Assembly: GCA_017463615.1 (NCBI GenBank)
Contig: JAFTOU010000016.1
Coordinates: 1-64,000, forward strand
Direction of reading: 5' to 3'
DNA from: Alistipes sp.
GTDB taxonomy: Bacteria; Bacteroidota; Bacteroidia; Bacteroidales; Rikenellaceae
DNA: 64,000 bases
Both the position numbers and the translations under genes were made by a program. This document shows positions 18,102-26,638 of this stretch, piece by piece. Below the pieces are notes generated by a model. The model searched no databases, was not told the origin of the DNA, and was given only the letters and a program-made list of their open reading frames with translations. Every line of letters begins with the position of its first letter. Position 1 is the first letter of the stretch.

Positions 18102-18156
18102 GAGAGATGACCTATTACGATTAAAAAATATTTTTAATATCGTTAGGTCATCTCTC
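18102..18156. repeat. 55-base palindrome abutting the operon promoter
   Basis: GAGAGATGACCTA (18102-18114) and TAGGTCATCTCTC (18144-18156) are perfect inverted copies. The 29 bases between them are themselves nearly palindromic (CGATTAAAAAATATTTTTAATATCG). Neither strand has a T-tract right after the outer stem. It could be a terminator for the gene ending at 18254, a processing signal, or an operator for a dimeric regulator, because it ends one base from the -33 box. Confidence 0.65.
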
Positions 18157-18253
18157 AGTACATCTTTAGCGCCCTACTGGTGGATCAACTTCAAAAAAGT
18201 CACATAATACATAATACTTGTTATTAAGGCTTTTTGACAGAGTATAGTCTAAA

Positions 18254-18829
18254 TTAGAAGAAATAGATATCTATATAGTCTGCATGACCTTGAAGGGGGT
18301 TGACAATCTCTTGCATTCTCCAATAACCACGCTGTCCCCGAACTTTGAAATTGTATACGCCTTTGCGAACAGTCTCCTTTTTAACATCATCCGCATTTGT
18401 ACGAGACCTAATAGTGCCAACAAAACGCAAATGCAGCGGGCTAATAACCTCTATCTGACCATCTATAATAAGGTACTCGTTACCTATTCGCTGACCGCCC
18501 TTGCACATCAGTTTGTTACCAGCCAAGAAGAACTTACACTCTCCGAATCTCTCCCAAGATATCCATTGCAACGAGCACTTATGCACTCCTAAGATATTGT
18601 CTATAAACACTTTGCGTTGCTCATCTGTCATCACATACTCACCATTAGAGTTCTTCTCAAGATCAGCGAGCTTAATACCAAAGTATTCTTCCCTTAACTC
18701 ACCACGCGAAGCATCTCCATAAAAATTATATTGCTCACACACAGTTACAGAACTACTACAATAGCCAATACCGCACCCCAAAATAGTTATTCCAAGCACG
18801 AATGACACAACCTTCAAAAACTTTTTCAT
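18254..18829 (-). CDS. Secreted or periplasmic protein of unknown function
   Basis: A 191-residue protein with a basic N-terminus, a hydrophobic segment (about 5-22, FLKVVSFVLGITILGCG) and several cysteines. C19 in ITILGC could be a lipobox, but the following GIGYCSSS makes the cleavage site uncertain. The mature part has a beta-strand-rich look (VISPLHLRFVGTIRSR) and no motif known to me. A 32-base gap separates it from another exported protein upstream, so the two may form a small operon. Confidence 0.6.
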   Translation of the reverse strand: MKKFLKVVSFVLGITILGCGIGYCSSSVTVCEQYNFYGDASRGELREEYFGIKLADLEKNSNGEYVMTDEQRKVFIDNILGVHKCSLQWISWERFGECKFFLAGNKLMCKGGQRIGNEYLIIDGQIEVISPLHLRFVGTIRSRTNADDVKKETVRKGVYNFKVRGQRGYWRMQEIVNPLQGHADYIDIYFF

Positions 18830-18861
18830 AATCTAAAACTTTTTTGACATTATTATAGACT

Positions 18862-19251
18862 TTATCCAATAGGTGTGAACTTAAACAACATATTCAATGC
18901 GTCGATATGAATATTGACACCCTTGATGGTATGATCACAATATTTAATAGTGTATACATAAAAATCGCCAATATCTGTACTTTCACAAGTCAGTGTTACG
19001 CCATCTACAGTAAATTCCATAGTTGGGTAAATACCACCAACACTAGCGTAAGCCTTCTCAAACTCCTTCTTAACATCCGCAGGTAGTAATTTGTACATAG
19101 AGTACACAGTATTTGCAGGCATAGAGTAGTTGCCACAAGGGCCAGAGTAGGTAACCTTAGCATCGCCAAAATCTACATCATCCGACGAGGTCATACTCAT
19201 CAAAGTGAGTGAAGCAACAAGTGCGCAGAGAACAAAAATAATCTTCTTCAT
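18862..19251 (-). CDS. Small exported protein of unknown function
   Basis: A 129-residue protein with a clear signal peptide (MKKIIFVLCALVASLTLMSM, cleavage probably near residues 20-24). The mature part is about 105 residues with few charged runs and three cysteines (CGNYS, TLTCES, IKYCDH). I find no recognisable domain. It lies 32 bases upstream of a second exported protein. A 71-base gap with no strong promoter match separates it from the membrane protein gene ending at 19323. Confidence 0.6.
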   Translation of the reverse strand: MKKIIFVLCALVASLTLMSMTSSDDVDFGDAKVTYSGPCGNYSMPANTVYSMYKLLPADVKKEFEKAYASVGGIYPTMEFTVDGVTLTCESTDIGDFYVYTIKYCDHTIKGVNIHIDALNMLFKFTPIG

Positions 19252-19322
19252 AGTTGTAAAATTTTAGAGCGTTATTAAATATGTTTTCACTCTATAATGT
19301 CACAACCTGAAAAAGGTGCACG

Positions 19323-20075
19323 CTAAAACTGTAAAATTTCTGAAAATTTATTGATTACTTCGTGCATCCATCCCGATGGATTGGTTAGAATCTGCATAGG
19401 ATATTGCCAAAAAACTCTATCAATAGCCTTTAGCACGCCTCCCTTTGGTGTGGCGAGAATAAGAGATGCCACTGCAAGATGGACAAAAGCAAGAGCTGTA
19501 ACCGACCTTGCAATACCACAATTCACTATATCCGACTGCGTAAAGCGAGTTTGCTTAATAAACGAATGTAGATGAAAGGCATAGGTAAAAGCTATCAACG
19601 CATCAAAGATTACCATATAGTAAGCATCGCCCGCAAAACGGAATGGGAATACCATAAAGGTGTAAATAGGTATGCAATATGGCGATAAGGTAATAGGAAG
19701 ATAACCAACCCCAAACTTGCCAACCTTATAGTTTACATAGCACTCCCTACCCCTAACAACAAATTCGTTAATCTTTTTTAGAAACAATAGAGCCACAAGT
19801 GTATGTGTTAGTTCGTGAGTGAACTTCATAAACCAATTTAGATTATGGCTTATTCTGAATACAACAAGCGTGAGTGCAAAAAGACCGTATGCTATAAATC
19901 CTGTCAGTAGCCCCACATAATTGCCAGCCTGTCGCCAATCCAGACCAACTCTGACACACATATCAACGGCATTCTTCCCGAGCGATGTTACAAACACACC
20001 AAGGAAAAGTATCGCTAATAGCCCAAACAGTACGGTAGAAGCGTAGTAAAAGAGTCTATCAAATCTCACCCTCAT
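19323..20075 (-). CDS. M50B-like membrane metalloprotease candidate (HELTH)
   Basis: A 250-residue integral membrane protein with about six hydrophobic segments. The zinc-protease-type motif is FTHELTHTLVALLFLKK at about residues 84-100, in a membrane setting as in M50 site-2 proteases. A possible third-ligand region is ILTNPSGWMHEV near the C-terminus, a weak match to the NPxxG-type motif. The start used is the ATG at 20075, which overlaps the stop of the sigma-factor gene by 17 bases; an upstream TTG at 20096 is less likely. Coupling to a sigma factor suggests control of that factor by membrane proteolysis, which is inference. Confidence 0.55.
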   Translation of the reverse strand: MRVRFDRLFYYASTVLFGLLAILFLGVFVTSLGKNAVDMCVRVGLDWRQAGNYVGLLTGFIAYGLFALTLVVFRISHNLNWFMKFTHELTHTLVALLFLKKINEFVVRGRECYVNYKVGKFGVGYLPITLSPYCIPIYTFMVFPFRFAGDAYYMVIFDALIAFTYAFHLHSFIKQTRFTQSDIVNCGIARSVTALAFVHLAVASLILATPKGGVLKAIDRVFWQYPMQILTNPSGWMHEVINKFSEILQF

Positions 20076-20787
20076 TATCCTCAGCCTTACTATCAATATC
20101 TAAAGCAGCCATACAGAAACCATTATCAGCATTGTACCGCTCCTCCTCAATCAACTCTCTAAGGGCCGCCCTCTCTATAGCATTGCGAACCACCTCCTCT
20201 GCAAAATCATCATCGGCAAAGAGTTGCGCTGCTATATTCCTAATCTTGTTCATACACTTACTTTTTTTGCTTTTGGCAGAATCGGCACTACGCATACCCA
20301 AGATGCTTGCTATCTCATCCATTGGTTTATGATCCCAATAAAAATATTTGAGAATAGCCTTACACTCCTCAGGGAGTCGTTGTATCACTGTATCCAGGAA
20401 ATCATTTTGCGTCTGCTGCTTTTCATCTACAGCAATTATACCCTCCTCTATACTATTATGTTGCTTAGCAGAATTTGTAACTTTCTCAAATGTAGACCGT
20501 ACGCCCTTCCTTCGGAGTAAATTGTGCGCCGTAAACTTACCTATCTGCACAAGATAGGCGAATAGAGCACCTTCGCGCGAACTAGTAACATCTCCACTTT
20601 TCACCCTCTGCATCAGCACAATCAGTGAGTCTTGGAAAATATCATCAATTTCATCATTGGAAAACATCTTAACAGAGAATGACTGCGCAAGAATTGAGGC
20701 AAATCCCGATTTCATCTCTCGGTAGATATATCTCCAAGTCCTTTCGTCATTCTGTAAAATACCAAATATAAGTTGTGCGTCAGTCAT
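20059..20787 (-). CDS. ECF-type RNA polymerase sigma factor with acidic C-terminal extension
   Basis: A 242-residue sigma-70-family protein. Region 2 is visible at about 10-85 (DEIDDIFQDSLIVLMQRV is the core-binding helix) and region 4 at about 130-185 (LPEECKAILKYFYWDHKPMD, then EIASILGM and a Ser/Lys-rich recognition helix). The last 55 residues are acidic (FADDDFAEEVVRNAIERAALRE onward) and unusual for an ECF factor; they may be autoinhibitory. No anti-sigma or FecR gene is adjacent. Instead its 3-prime end overlaps a membrane protease-like gene. It lies 32 bases after the phosphodiester-glycosidase-like gene. Confidence 0.85.
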   Translation of the reverse strand: MTDAQLIFGILQNDERTWRYIYREMKSGFASILAQSFSVKMFSNDEIDDIFQDSLIVLMQRVKSGDVTSSREGALFAYLVQIGKFTAHNLLRRKGVRSTFEKVTNSAKQHNSIEEGIIAVDEKQQTQNDFLDTVIQRLPEECKAILKYFYWDHKPMDEIASILGMRSADSAKSKKSKCMNKIRNIAAQLFADDDFAEEVVRNAIERAALRELIEEERYNADNGFCMAALDIDSKAEDNEGEI

Positions 20788-20819
20788 TATTTAATGTATA
20801 GGTAGATTTGTAAATTATA

Positions 20820-21719
20820 TTACTTCATTCTCCAGACAATATAACTTGTATTCTTAGGCATTCGGTAACGGCCCGTGTAATAGTTATCCTCGCCGAATTC
20901 GTAGGTGATGTTATTCTCATCTACCGCCCAGCCATAGGCCGAAGAGCCGACAAGATATACCGCCTGATTTACGCCCAAATCTACTAACGCCTGAGCGAAG
21001 TCGTGGAAAGACTCTATAGTACCCGTCTCAACCATAAATATCTCCCCCTGACGGTCGCAGATACCTCGGCGAATAGACTTGCCCTTAGGTTCGTTCTCCA
21101 CCAGCTCACCATCCGCCACGAGTGGATACTGACGGAAGAAGTAGCCTCCCTCCTCGGTTGCCTGCTCAAAGAGTGGAGAGTTCTCCGCCACGCCAACATA
21201 GACCTTGCCACCTATAGAGGCGCAATAACCCTTCTTTGACAATCCCCAAGCGCGTGGCTCGCCCTTGAGCACAAAGGCGCCTACAATACCGCCATTATCG
21301 GCCCTCACATCGGCAGCCTGCGCGGCATAGATGATAGACTTATCGCTCTTATCCATCCTGCCAATATGCAACGACATTTCGGCATTGTGAGGAATATACA
21401 ACCTGATTGGAATATCGTTTATGGTTGTATCCTTTATCTCCATAAATCCCTGCAAATCAGAGTCCACCTGCCTACCTATCCACTGGCTGTGAGTAATCTC
21501 CTGCTTAGGCTCTACAACGGGCTCAAAGTAGGATGGCTCCGGCTCCTTGAGCTGCTCGGCCTCCGACTCTCTGTAATTCACAACCGCCAGGATTATCACA
21601 CCCAGAGCTGCCAAGCCTAAAATGGAGAGGATGATAACCCACATACTACGAGGCAAGCGGCTCTTTCTGCCACCCAAGATGCGGATTTCGTCATCTCTGA
21701 TGTCATCAATCTCTTGCAT
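20820..21719 (-). CDS. Membrane-anchored phosphodiester glycosidase (NAGPA/DUF2233)-like protein
   Basis: A 299-residue protein with a short cytoplasmic N-terminus (ILGGRKSRLPRS), one transmembrane helix (about 27-47) and an extracytoplasmic domain. Residues 120-299 follow the NAGPA/DUF2233 pattern: AADVRADNGGIVGAFVL, then RQYPLVADGELV, RRGICDRQGEIFMVETG and ALVDLGVNQAVYLVGSSAYGWA. The family removes GlcNAc or other caps from phosphodiesters in glycans. It is 4 bases after the LytTR gene and 32 bases before the sigma-factor gene, so a cell-surface role tied to regulation is plausible. Confidence 0.65.
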   Translation of the reverse strand: MQEIDDIRDDEIRILGGRKSRLPRSMWVIILSILGLAALGVIILAVVNYRESEAEQLKEPEPSYFEPVVEPKQEITHSQWIGRQVDSDLQGFMEIKDTTINDIPIRLYIPHNAEMSLHIGRMDKSDKSIIYAAQAADVRADNGGIVGAFVLKGEPRAWGLSKKGYCASIGGKVYVGVAENSPLFEQATEEGGYFFRQYPLVADGELVENEPKGKSIRRGICDRQGEIFMVETGTIESFHDFAQALVDLGVNQAVYLVGSSAYGWAVDENNITYEFGEDNYYTGRYRMPKNTSYIVWRMK

Positions 21720-21723
21720 ACTA

Positions 21724-22077
21724 TTACCCTTCTAATTGCTCTTTCAACTGCTTCAGTACCTCCTTTGATGCACTTACCGTATGGCTAAACGATGTGGCAT
21801 CCGAGAGTATCAACTTCTGCTGCGGAATGTTGATGTAGTAGACATAAGAGCTGTTTATAATTAAACTTCTACCAAGACGCATAAAGTTCTCGCCATCTTT
21901 GCCGAGCTGGTTATCAATCATCCTTGCAATCTCGCCGAGCTGATGCGAGAGCATACGCACCTCGTTATCCGCCTGCATAAGCGTAGAGTAGTTGCCATCT
22001 GACGCTATGTAGACGATTTTATCCGGTGCTATACGAACCAGCTCAATAGATGTTGATATAACTAAATGCCTCTTCAT
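21724..22077 (-). CDS. Stand-alone LytTR-type DNA-binding regulator
   Basis: A 117-residue protein consisting of a LytTR domain only. The pattern IVYIASDGNYSTLMQAD, then LGEIARMI, FMRLGRSLIINSSYVYYI and the C-terminal SFSHTVSASKEVLKQL matches the DNA-binding domain of AlgR/AgrA-type regulators. The receiver domain that usually precedes it is absent, so its signal must come from elsewhere. It heads an operon with a surface glycosidase-like protein and a sigma factor, and has a clear promoter. Confidence 0.85.
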   Translation of the reverse strand: MKRHLVISTSIELVRIAPDKIVYIASDGNYSTLMQADNEVRMLSHQLGEIARMIDNQLGKDGENFMRLGRSLIINSSYVYYINIPQQKLILSDATSFSHTVSASKEVLKQLKEQLEG

Positions 22078-22094
22078 TTGTTCTATTCTCTAAG

Positions 22095-22125
22095 CAAAAG
22101 TAATCATATTTTGCTTGCCCACAAA
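22095..22125 (-). promoter_or_regulatory. Bacteroidetes-type promoter of the lytTR-sigma operon
   Basis: On the minus strand TTTG (plus positions 22122-22125) and TACTTTTG (22095-22102) are separated by 19 bases, an exact match to TTTG, 19-21 bases, TAnnTTTG. Transcription should begin near 22088, about 10 bases before the ATG at 22077. Confidence 0.7.
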
Positions 22126-22212
22126 ACAATAGCTCCACAAATGTACGAAATAGCCTCCTGAGTGTACAAAATGGAGAAGAAAAGTAGAATTTTCCTCTCC
22201 ATAAGTTCATCA

Positions 22213-23298
22213 TTACCTACACTTTATATCTATTACAGCCAGGTCGCTGTGGGTGCCGATGCGGAAGGGTGGGCCCCAGAGGGAGAGACCGCTGGAGACG
22301 AAGATGTGGGTGTAGCTCCAGTGGCGGTAGCCGTGGCTCTGCTCGTAGAGGTGGTCGGTGAGGAGGTTGAGCGGGAAGAGCTGACCGCGGTGGGTGTGGC
22401 CGCAGAGGAGCAGGTCTACCTTCAGTTTATCCGTCTCCGAGAGGTTATAAGGCTGGTGGTCAAGCACCACTATCGGCTGCGTGTCGCAGCTCTGCTGCAG
22501 CAGCTCCAGCAGAGGCTTACGGTTGCGGTTCATATGGTCATCACGCCCGACGATTTGCACTCCGTTTGGCAGCGTAACAACGCTATCGCGCAGCAGGGTT
22601 ATCTTAGTATGTTTCAGATAGTTAGTCACGCTATCTATACCACTGATATACTCGTGATTTCCAGGCACCATATAGACTCCAAGCGGAGCTTGCAGTGCAT
22701 CAAGCAGTGCATCAAAAGGCTTATCCAAAAGGGGTTTTATGCTATTGTCAATCAGGTCGCCCGCGATAAGGACAACATCGGGATTGCAGTCGTTTATCAT
22801 CCTCACATAGCGCTGCAGCACCTTCGTCCCCGTGCCGTGACCCAGGTGCACATCGCTAATGGCGACAATGCGCATGCTCTTGCCCTCAAATGCGCGCTCG
22901 GTGGTAATCTCTATATGCTCCGTGCGCTGATTGCGGTAGTTGATATATCCATAAATCAGCAGCGCGCAACAAGCTGGCAGCGCATACCAAAATGTATGCC
23001 CCATAGTCGGCAGGGCTATCTTCAGCAGGTCAAGCACCGCGAGCAGCAGCACCATATAGAGCAGCAGTGCCATCCACACCGAGCCGACAACAAAGAGCGT
23101 GCGCAGAGTCCAGTCGGGCAGCTGAGCGTCACGAAGTCCAACGGCAACAAAGAGCGAAAACGCCACCAGCCAAAAGAGCAACGAGAGCAGAATCCGACCC
23201 CACAGCGGCAACCACGCAAAGGCCTGCAGCGTGCGGAGGTAGAGGTATCCATTAGCGAGCGTATAGACTAAAGGCAGTGCTAAAAAGATGATTTTCAT
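22213..23298 (-). CDS. Membrane metallophosphoesterase (YkuE/YaeI-like)
   Basis: A 361-residue protein. The N-terminal 130 residues hold about four transmembrane helices; the calcineurin-type phosphoesterase domain follows at about 145-361. The metal-site motifs are all present: ISDVHLGHG, AGDLIDN, PGNHEYIS, LDHQPYN and CGHTHRGQLFP. Homologues include phosphodiesterases that act on lipids or UDP-sugars at the inner membrane. It is transcribed alone or with the acyltransferase upstream, 24 bases away. A long frame open on the opposite strand is a shadow of this gene. Confidence 0.88.
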   Translation of the reverse strand: MKIIFLALPLVYTLANGYLYLRTLQAFAWLPLWGRILLSLLFWLVAFSLFVAVGLRDAQLPDWTLRTLFVVGSVWMALLLYMVLLLAVLDLLKIALPTMGHTFWYALPACCALLIYGYINYRNQRTEHIEITTERAFEGKSMRIVAISDVHLGHGTGTKVLQRYVRMINDCNPDVVLIAGDLIDNSIKPLLDKPFDALLDALQAPLGVYMVPGNHEYISGIDSVTNYLKHTKITLLRDSVVTLPNGVQIVGRDDHMNRNRKPLLELLQQSCDTQPIVVLDHQPYNLSETDKLKVDLLLCGHTHRGQLFPLNLLTDHLYEQSHGYRHWSYTHIFVSSGLSLWGPPFRIGTHSDLAVIDIKCR

Positions 23299-23322
23299 AT
23301 AGTTACTCGTTTAATACAATCT

Positions 23323-24480
23323 CTACCCCCTCTTAAGCCATCTCTCGGTCAGGTACTTACGCACTGGCAAATCGTAGAGTCTCAGGCAAGCGTATGCCAT
23401 AGCCACAGCAAGCACAAAGCAACCTACGCAGACCATAATATGTGTATACAGCGGAGCGTCTGGATGTGACCAGACCCAGTTCATCTGCATATACATCAGC
23501 GGATAGTGGGTGATATAGAGCGGATAGGATATCTCTCCCAGAAAGTTACAAATTTTAGTAGTGCGCGCACCCTTGAGGGTACTTCCTGCACCCATCATCA
23601 CCACAACGGGGAAGAGCAGCAGGATACAGACAGCATTATAGACACCATTGAGCACAGAGCCCTCGCCACCCACACAAGGGAGCGAGAATAGCAACACCAG
23701 TATGAGCGAACACCAACCAAAGCCATTTTTGACCTCTATAAACCTTCCAATGCGGGATATTAGCAGTCCGCTAAGGAACGGATATGCAAGGCGCGTAAGA
23801 CCGATATAGACCTGCTCAGAGGTTAGGCTCCAGCCACCGATAACGGTGTACATCTGCGCTGCGCGAGCCTCAGTGAGCAGTCCAAAGGTGTTCCAGTTAA
23901 GGCATATATCCAATGTGCAGAATGCTGCTGCGGCAGTCAGAGCGACAAGGGCAATCTTTGGTAATCTCCTCAGCACAAGTGCATAGATGATATTTGCTAA
24001 ATATTCCCACGTGAGCGACCAGTTTGGGCCATTAAAGGAGTTCATCTCGCCCCAGCCACGAATATCCATACCCATTCCGCAAGGTATCATCAAGCACCCC
24101 ATAACGAATGCCAGCAACACCTTCCAGCCTGGAACATTACCGATAAGGGCAAACCCCTCGCCCTGACCAAAGAGGTAGAGGCAAGCACCAATAACAGTTC
24201 CCATAACCACCATTGGGTGCAGTCTTACAAGGCGTCGCTTGAAGAACGCCCAGAGGCTCATCTTATCCCACCTATCGTCGTAGGCATAGCCGACAACAAA
24301 GCCCGAGAGGACAAAGAAGAAATCTACGGCAAGGTAGCCGTGGTTAATCATCTGATAAGCAGGACCTGCCGAGTAGGTCTCAAGCAGGTGGAACAGCACC
24401 ACCAACAGCGCAGCGACGCCCCTGAGTCCATCCAGAATTTCATACCTCGGTTTTGAGGCTAAGTAGAGGTTGTTATCCAT
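23323..24480 (-). CDS. Acyltransferase family 3 membrane protein
   Basis: A 385-residue protein with about ten transmembrane helices. The N-terminal motif LDGLRGVAALLVVLFHLLE carries the conserved Arg and the catalytic-type His of acyltransferase family 3 (OafA/NolL-like), which move acetyl or other acyl groups onto surface sugars. YLAVDFFFVLSGFVVGY is the second family signature. There is no additional SGNH domain. The adjacent M28 peptidase gene ends one base upstream of the start region (24482), so the two are likely co-transcribed. The acceptor cannot be inferred. Confidence 0.9.
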   Translation of the reverse strand: MDNNLYLASKPRYEILDGLRGVAALLVVLFHLLETYSAGPAYQMINHGYLAVDFFFVLSGFVVGYAYDDRWDKMSLWAFFKRRLVRLHPMVVMGTVIGACLYLFGQGEGFALIGNVPGWKVLLAFVMGCLMIPCGMGMDIRGWGEMNSFNGPNWSLTWEYLANIIYALVLRRLPKIALVALTAAAAFCTLDICLNWNTFGLLTEARAAQMYTVIGGWSLTSEQVYIGLTRLAYPFLSGLLISRIGRFIEVKNGFGWCSLILVLLFSLPCVGGEGSVLNGVYNAVCILLLFPVVVMMGAGSTLKGARTTKICNFLGEISYPLYITHYPLMYMQMNWVWSHPDAPLYTHIMVCVGCFVLAVAMAYACLRLYDLPVRKYLTERWLKRG

Positions 24481-24481
24481 A

Positions 24482-26188
24482 TTACTTACTCAAATACAAG
24501 TCCGCAAGCGGAAGTATCACGAATAGGTCAAGCAGCAGGAGCATCATTATCGCACCGAAAGCACCGATGGTAAGTGCCATAGTGAGGGCATAGAGGAACG
24601 AGAGGCAGTGGAGCAAGATAACTGCCACGGCGAGCAGCAGCCACAACTTGAGGGTTGTGGTGCGGTAAAGAATCATCGCCGCGGTAGCTGCAAAGAGCGG
24701 GATGAAGAACATCAGGTTCTCGCCCAGAGCAACGAGCAGCAGTGCGCTAAAGAGGAACATCACCGTAAGCGCGCCATAGAGTCTATTTGTCGCGAACTTT
24801 GCCGCAGCAGCGCCCACAGCCGTAGCGCGGATAGAGGACGATGCGCTCTGTGTAGCCTTCTGGCGTGCGCGAGCATAGAGGGCAACGGCAACGACGGTCA
24901 TAACAGCCACAGAGGCAATCATCACCTCGTTATCAAAGGCGATGCCCTGCATAATTCCAAATGGCTTAAACTTAGCACCCGCAGCAGCGCCACATACAAA
25001 GGCAACAAGCTCGCCAACGGCCAGCGCTCCAATAGCAGCCAGCGGTGCAATAAGAGCCTCGCGCAGGGTCTTTGCCACCTGCAGGCGACCGCGCACCATC
25101 TCCAGCACAAAGCAGAGTGCGAAGAGGACGAAGGTGATGATATTTATCAGCGCATATTTACCCTTAGAGAAGTTGAACAAACCCAGCAGCGGAATGGTGA
25201 AGTTCACCGTATCGCTCTCGGCCTTCAGGCTTGCCACATCCGAGTAGCTACTATCGGTCAGATATCGCTGCATCAGCGGAGTAATCTGCGCGCCGTAGTG
25301 CTGGATAGACTTAGGGTTGATATTGCCGAAGTTATCCAAGTCGGTATGGTAGTGGTTGATATCGGCAATGGTAGAGAAGTTTAGACCTGGAATATCGTCC
25401 TTGACGATGGTAAAGTCGGTAAAGTTAGGCATAAAGCTGTAGACCACCGTGGTGAGCGAGTAGGTAAATGGGTAGTCGGCCGTCTGGCTGTAGAGCTCCA
25501 TCAGTCGCTCATTGCCCGGCGAGGTCTCAAAGAGCAGCGCAGGACCAAAAGGACCGCGAGCCTCAAGGTTTATCATCAGACCCACATCCTCAAACTGCGC
25601 CCTATCGCGCTCCCACATAGCCTTCATACCCTTCATACCAACCTCCTCGGCATCGGTAAAGAGCACCTTTACGCTCTGCTTCCACTCGCTGCGATACTTC
25701 AGCGCCTGAGCCACACTCTCAAGTATAACACCTACGCCATAACCATCGTCTGCCGCGCCATACGACCATACGGTGTCCTGCTTAGGCATCGGCTGGCTGT
25801 AGCGCGAGTCGTAGTGCGCCACAAGGAGCAGAGTGCTGCCCGACGGCTGCGGAGCGGAGAAGGTGGCAAGGATGTTTGTCGCATCAAAGGTGTAGACCAC
25901 ATGCTTATTCTCAGGACCTGTCAAATCTTTGTACTCAAACTGCACAACAGTATCTGCACCCAGACCGTTAAGTCTATCAACCAAATAGTTACGCACCTGA
26001 GCACGAGCCTCTGGATGCGCTACGGAGTGGTGATTCTGCGATATAACCTTGATATCCTCCACCACGCGAGCGGCAGAGAAACCTGCAGAGGTAGCCTCCT
26101 GCACACGCGGACGAGAACACAACCCAAACGCCACAAAACCCACCAGTACCACAACTACTGCAAAAATGGAAATTCTAACTCTGTTCAT
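24482..26188 (-). CDS. M28-family metallopeptidase with C-terminal membrane domain
   Basis: A 568-residue protein. A signal anchor (about 5-20) is followed by an M28 aminopeptidase-type domain with zinc-site motifs AHYDSRYSQP, GAADDGYGVG and FTDAEEVGMKGM, and the late His in DINHYHTDLDN. About seven transmembrane helices follow, from residue 355 to the end. This layout resembles Fxna/ER-type M28 peptidases with a membrane tail. An upstream ATG at 26239 is open, but the predicted transcription start near 26203 lies downstream of it, so I chose the ATG at 26188. It should act in the periplasm on peptides. Confidence 0.85.
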   Translation of the reverse strand: MNRVRISIFAVVVVLVGFVAFGLCSRPRVQEATSAGFSAARVVEDIKVISQNHHSVAHPEARAQVRNYLVDRLNGLGADTVVQFEYKDLTGPENKHVVYTFDATNILATFSAPQPSGSTLLLVAHYDSRYSQPMPKQDTVWSYGAADDGYGVGVILESVAQALKYRSEWKQSVKVLFTDAEEVGMKGMKAMWERDRAQFEDVGLMINLEARGPFGPALLFETSPGNERLMELYSQTADYPFTYSLTTVVYSFMPNFTDFTIVKDDIPGLNFSTIADINHYHTDLDNFGNINPKSIQHYGAQITPLMQRYLTDSSYSDVASLKAESDTVNFTIPLLGLFNFSKGKYALINIITFVLFALCFVLEMVRGRLQVAKTLREALIAPLAAIGALAVGELVAFVCGAAAGAKFKPFGIMQGIAFDNEVMIASVAVMTVVAVALYARARQKATQSASSSIRATAVGAAAAKFATNRLYGALTVMFLFSALLLVALGENLMFFIPLFAATAAMILYRTTTLKLWLLLAVAVILLHCLSFLYALTMALTIGAFGAIMMLLLLDLFVILPLADLYLSK

Positions 26189-26209
26189 ACTTCTTTCTGT
26201 TTGTTTCTG

Positions 26210-26217
26210 CAAATATA
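26210..26217 (-). promoter_or_regulatory. Predicted -7 promoter box of the M28 peptidase gene
   Basis: The minus strand reads TATATTTG here, a perfect TAnnTTTG. No clean TTTG lies 19-20 bases upstream. The inferred transcription start near 26203 supports translation from 26188 rather than 26239. Confidence 0.45.
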
Positions 26218-26226
26218 TAAAAAATC

Positions 26227-26257
26227 TTTTATTTGACATTTATAATTGCTACCTTTG
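26227..26257 (+). promoter_or_regulatory. Promoter of the NifX-like / DUF4405 / rubredoxin operon
   Basis: TTTT at 26227-26230 (one mismatch from TTTG) and a perfect TACCTTTG at 26250-26257 are 19 bases apart. The predicted transcript starts near 26264, leaving a very short leader before the ATG at 26276 and excluding upstream TTG starts. Confidence 0.55.
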
Positions 26258-26275
26258 CTGTATAGATTGATGATT

Positions 26276-26632
26276 ATGAAGATTGCAGTTCCTACAAGAG
26301 AGGGGGTTGTGGACAACCACTTCGGTCATTGCGACCACTATACCATTTACACCGTTGAGGGTGGGCAGATTGTCGGCAGCAGTACGCTCCCTTCGCCGCA
26401 GGGGTGCGGTTGCAAGTCGGGCATTGCACTTACGCTGCAGCAGATGGGCGTAGAGGTTATGCTGGCGGGAAATATGGGCGAGGGCGCGAAGAGTAAACTT
26501 GAGAGCCACAACATCCGCGTAATTCGTGGCTGCAGCGGCGATGTGCAAGTGGTGGCGGAGAGTTTTCTGCGCGGATATATTTTTGACTCGGGCGTAGGGT
26601 GCTCGGTTCATCACGAGTGCGCCGATAAGTAG
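26276..26632 (+). CDS. NifX/NifB-type dinitrogenase cofactor-binding domain protein
   Basis: A 118-residue protein matching the dinitrogenase iron-molybdenum cofactor biosynthesis domain: MKIAVPTREGVVDNHFGHC at the start, then CGCKSGIALTLQQMGVEVMLAGNMGEGA. The HFGHC motif and the CGC pair could hold an iron-sulphur or metal cluster. No nif genes are nearby, so nitrogen fixation is not implied; such stand-alone domains are common in anaerobes. Six extra Cys and His residues near the end (GCSVHHEC) look like a further metal site. It heads an operon with a DUF4405 membrane protein and rubredoxin, so a redox or metal-handling role is likely. Confidence 0.8.
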   Translation: MKIAVPTREGVVDNHFGHCDHYTIYTVEGGQIVGSSTLPSPQGCGCKSGIALTLQQMGVEVMLAGNMGEGAKSKLESHNIRVIRGCSGDVQVVAESFLRGYIFDSGVGCSVHHECADK

Positions 26633-26638
26633 TTGATT

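Noticed and set aside
22162-23271. A 369-residue open frame on the plus strand
   Set aside because: It lies wholly opposite the metallophosphoesterase gene, whose motifs are unmistakable; its translation is low-complexity with no known domain.
26189-26239. An upstream ATG of the M28 peptidase
   Set aside because: The predicted -7 box at 26210-26217 would place the transcript start downstream of it.
26276-26632. Nitrogen fixation gene
   Set aside because: The NifX-like domain alone does not imply nitrogen fixation; no nifHDK, nifB or other nif gene is in the window.
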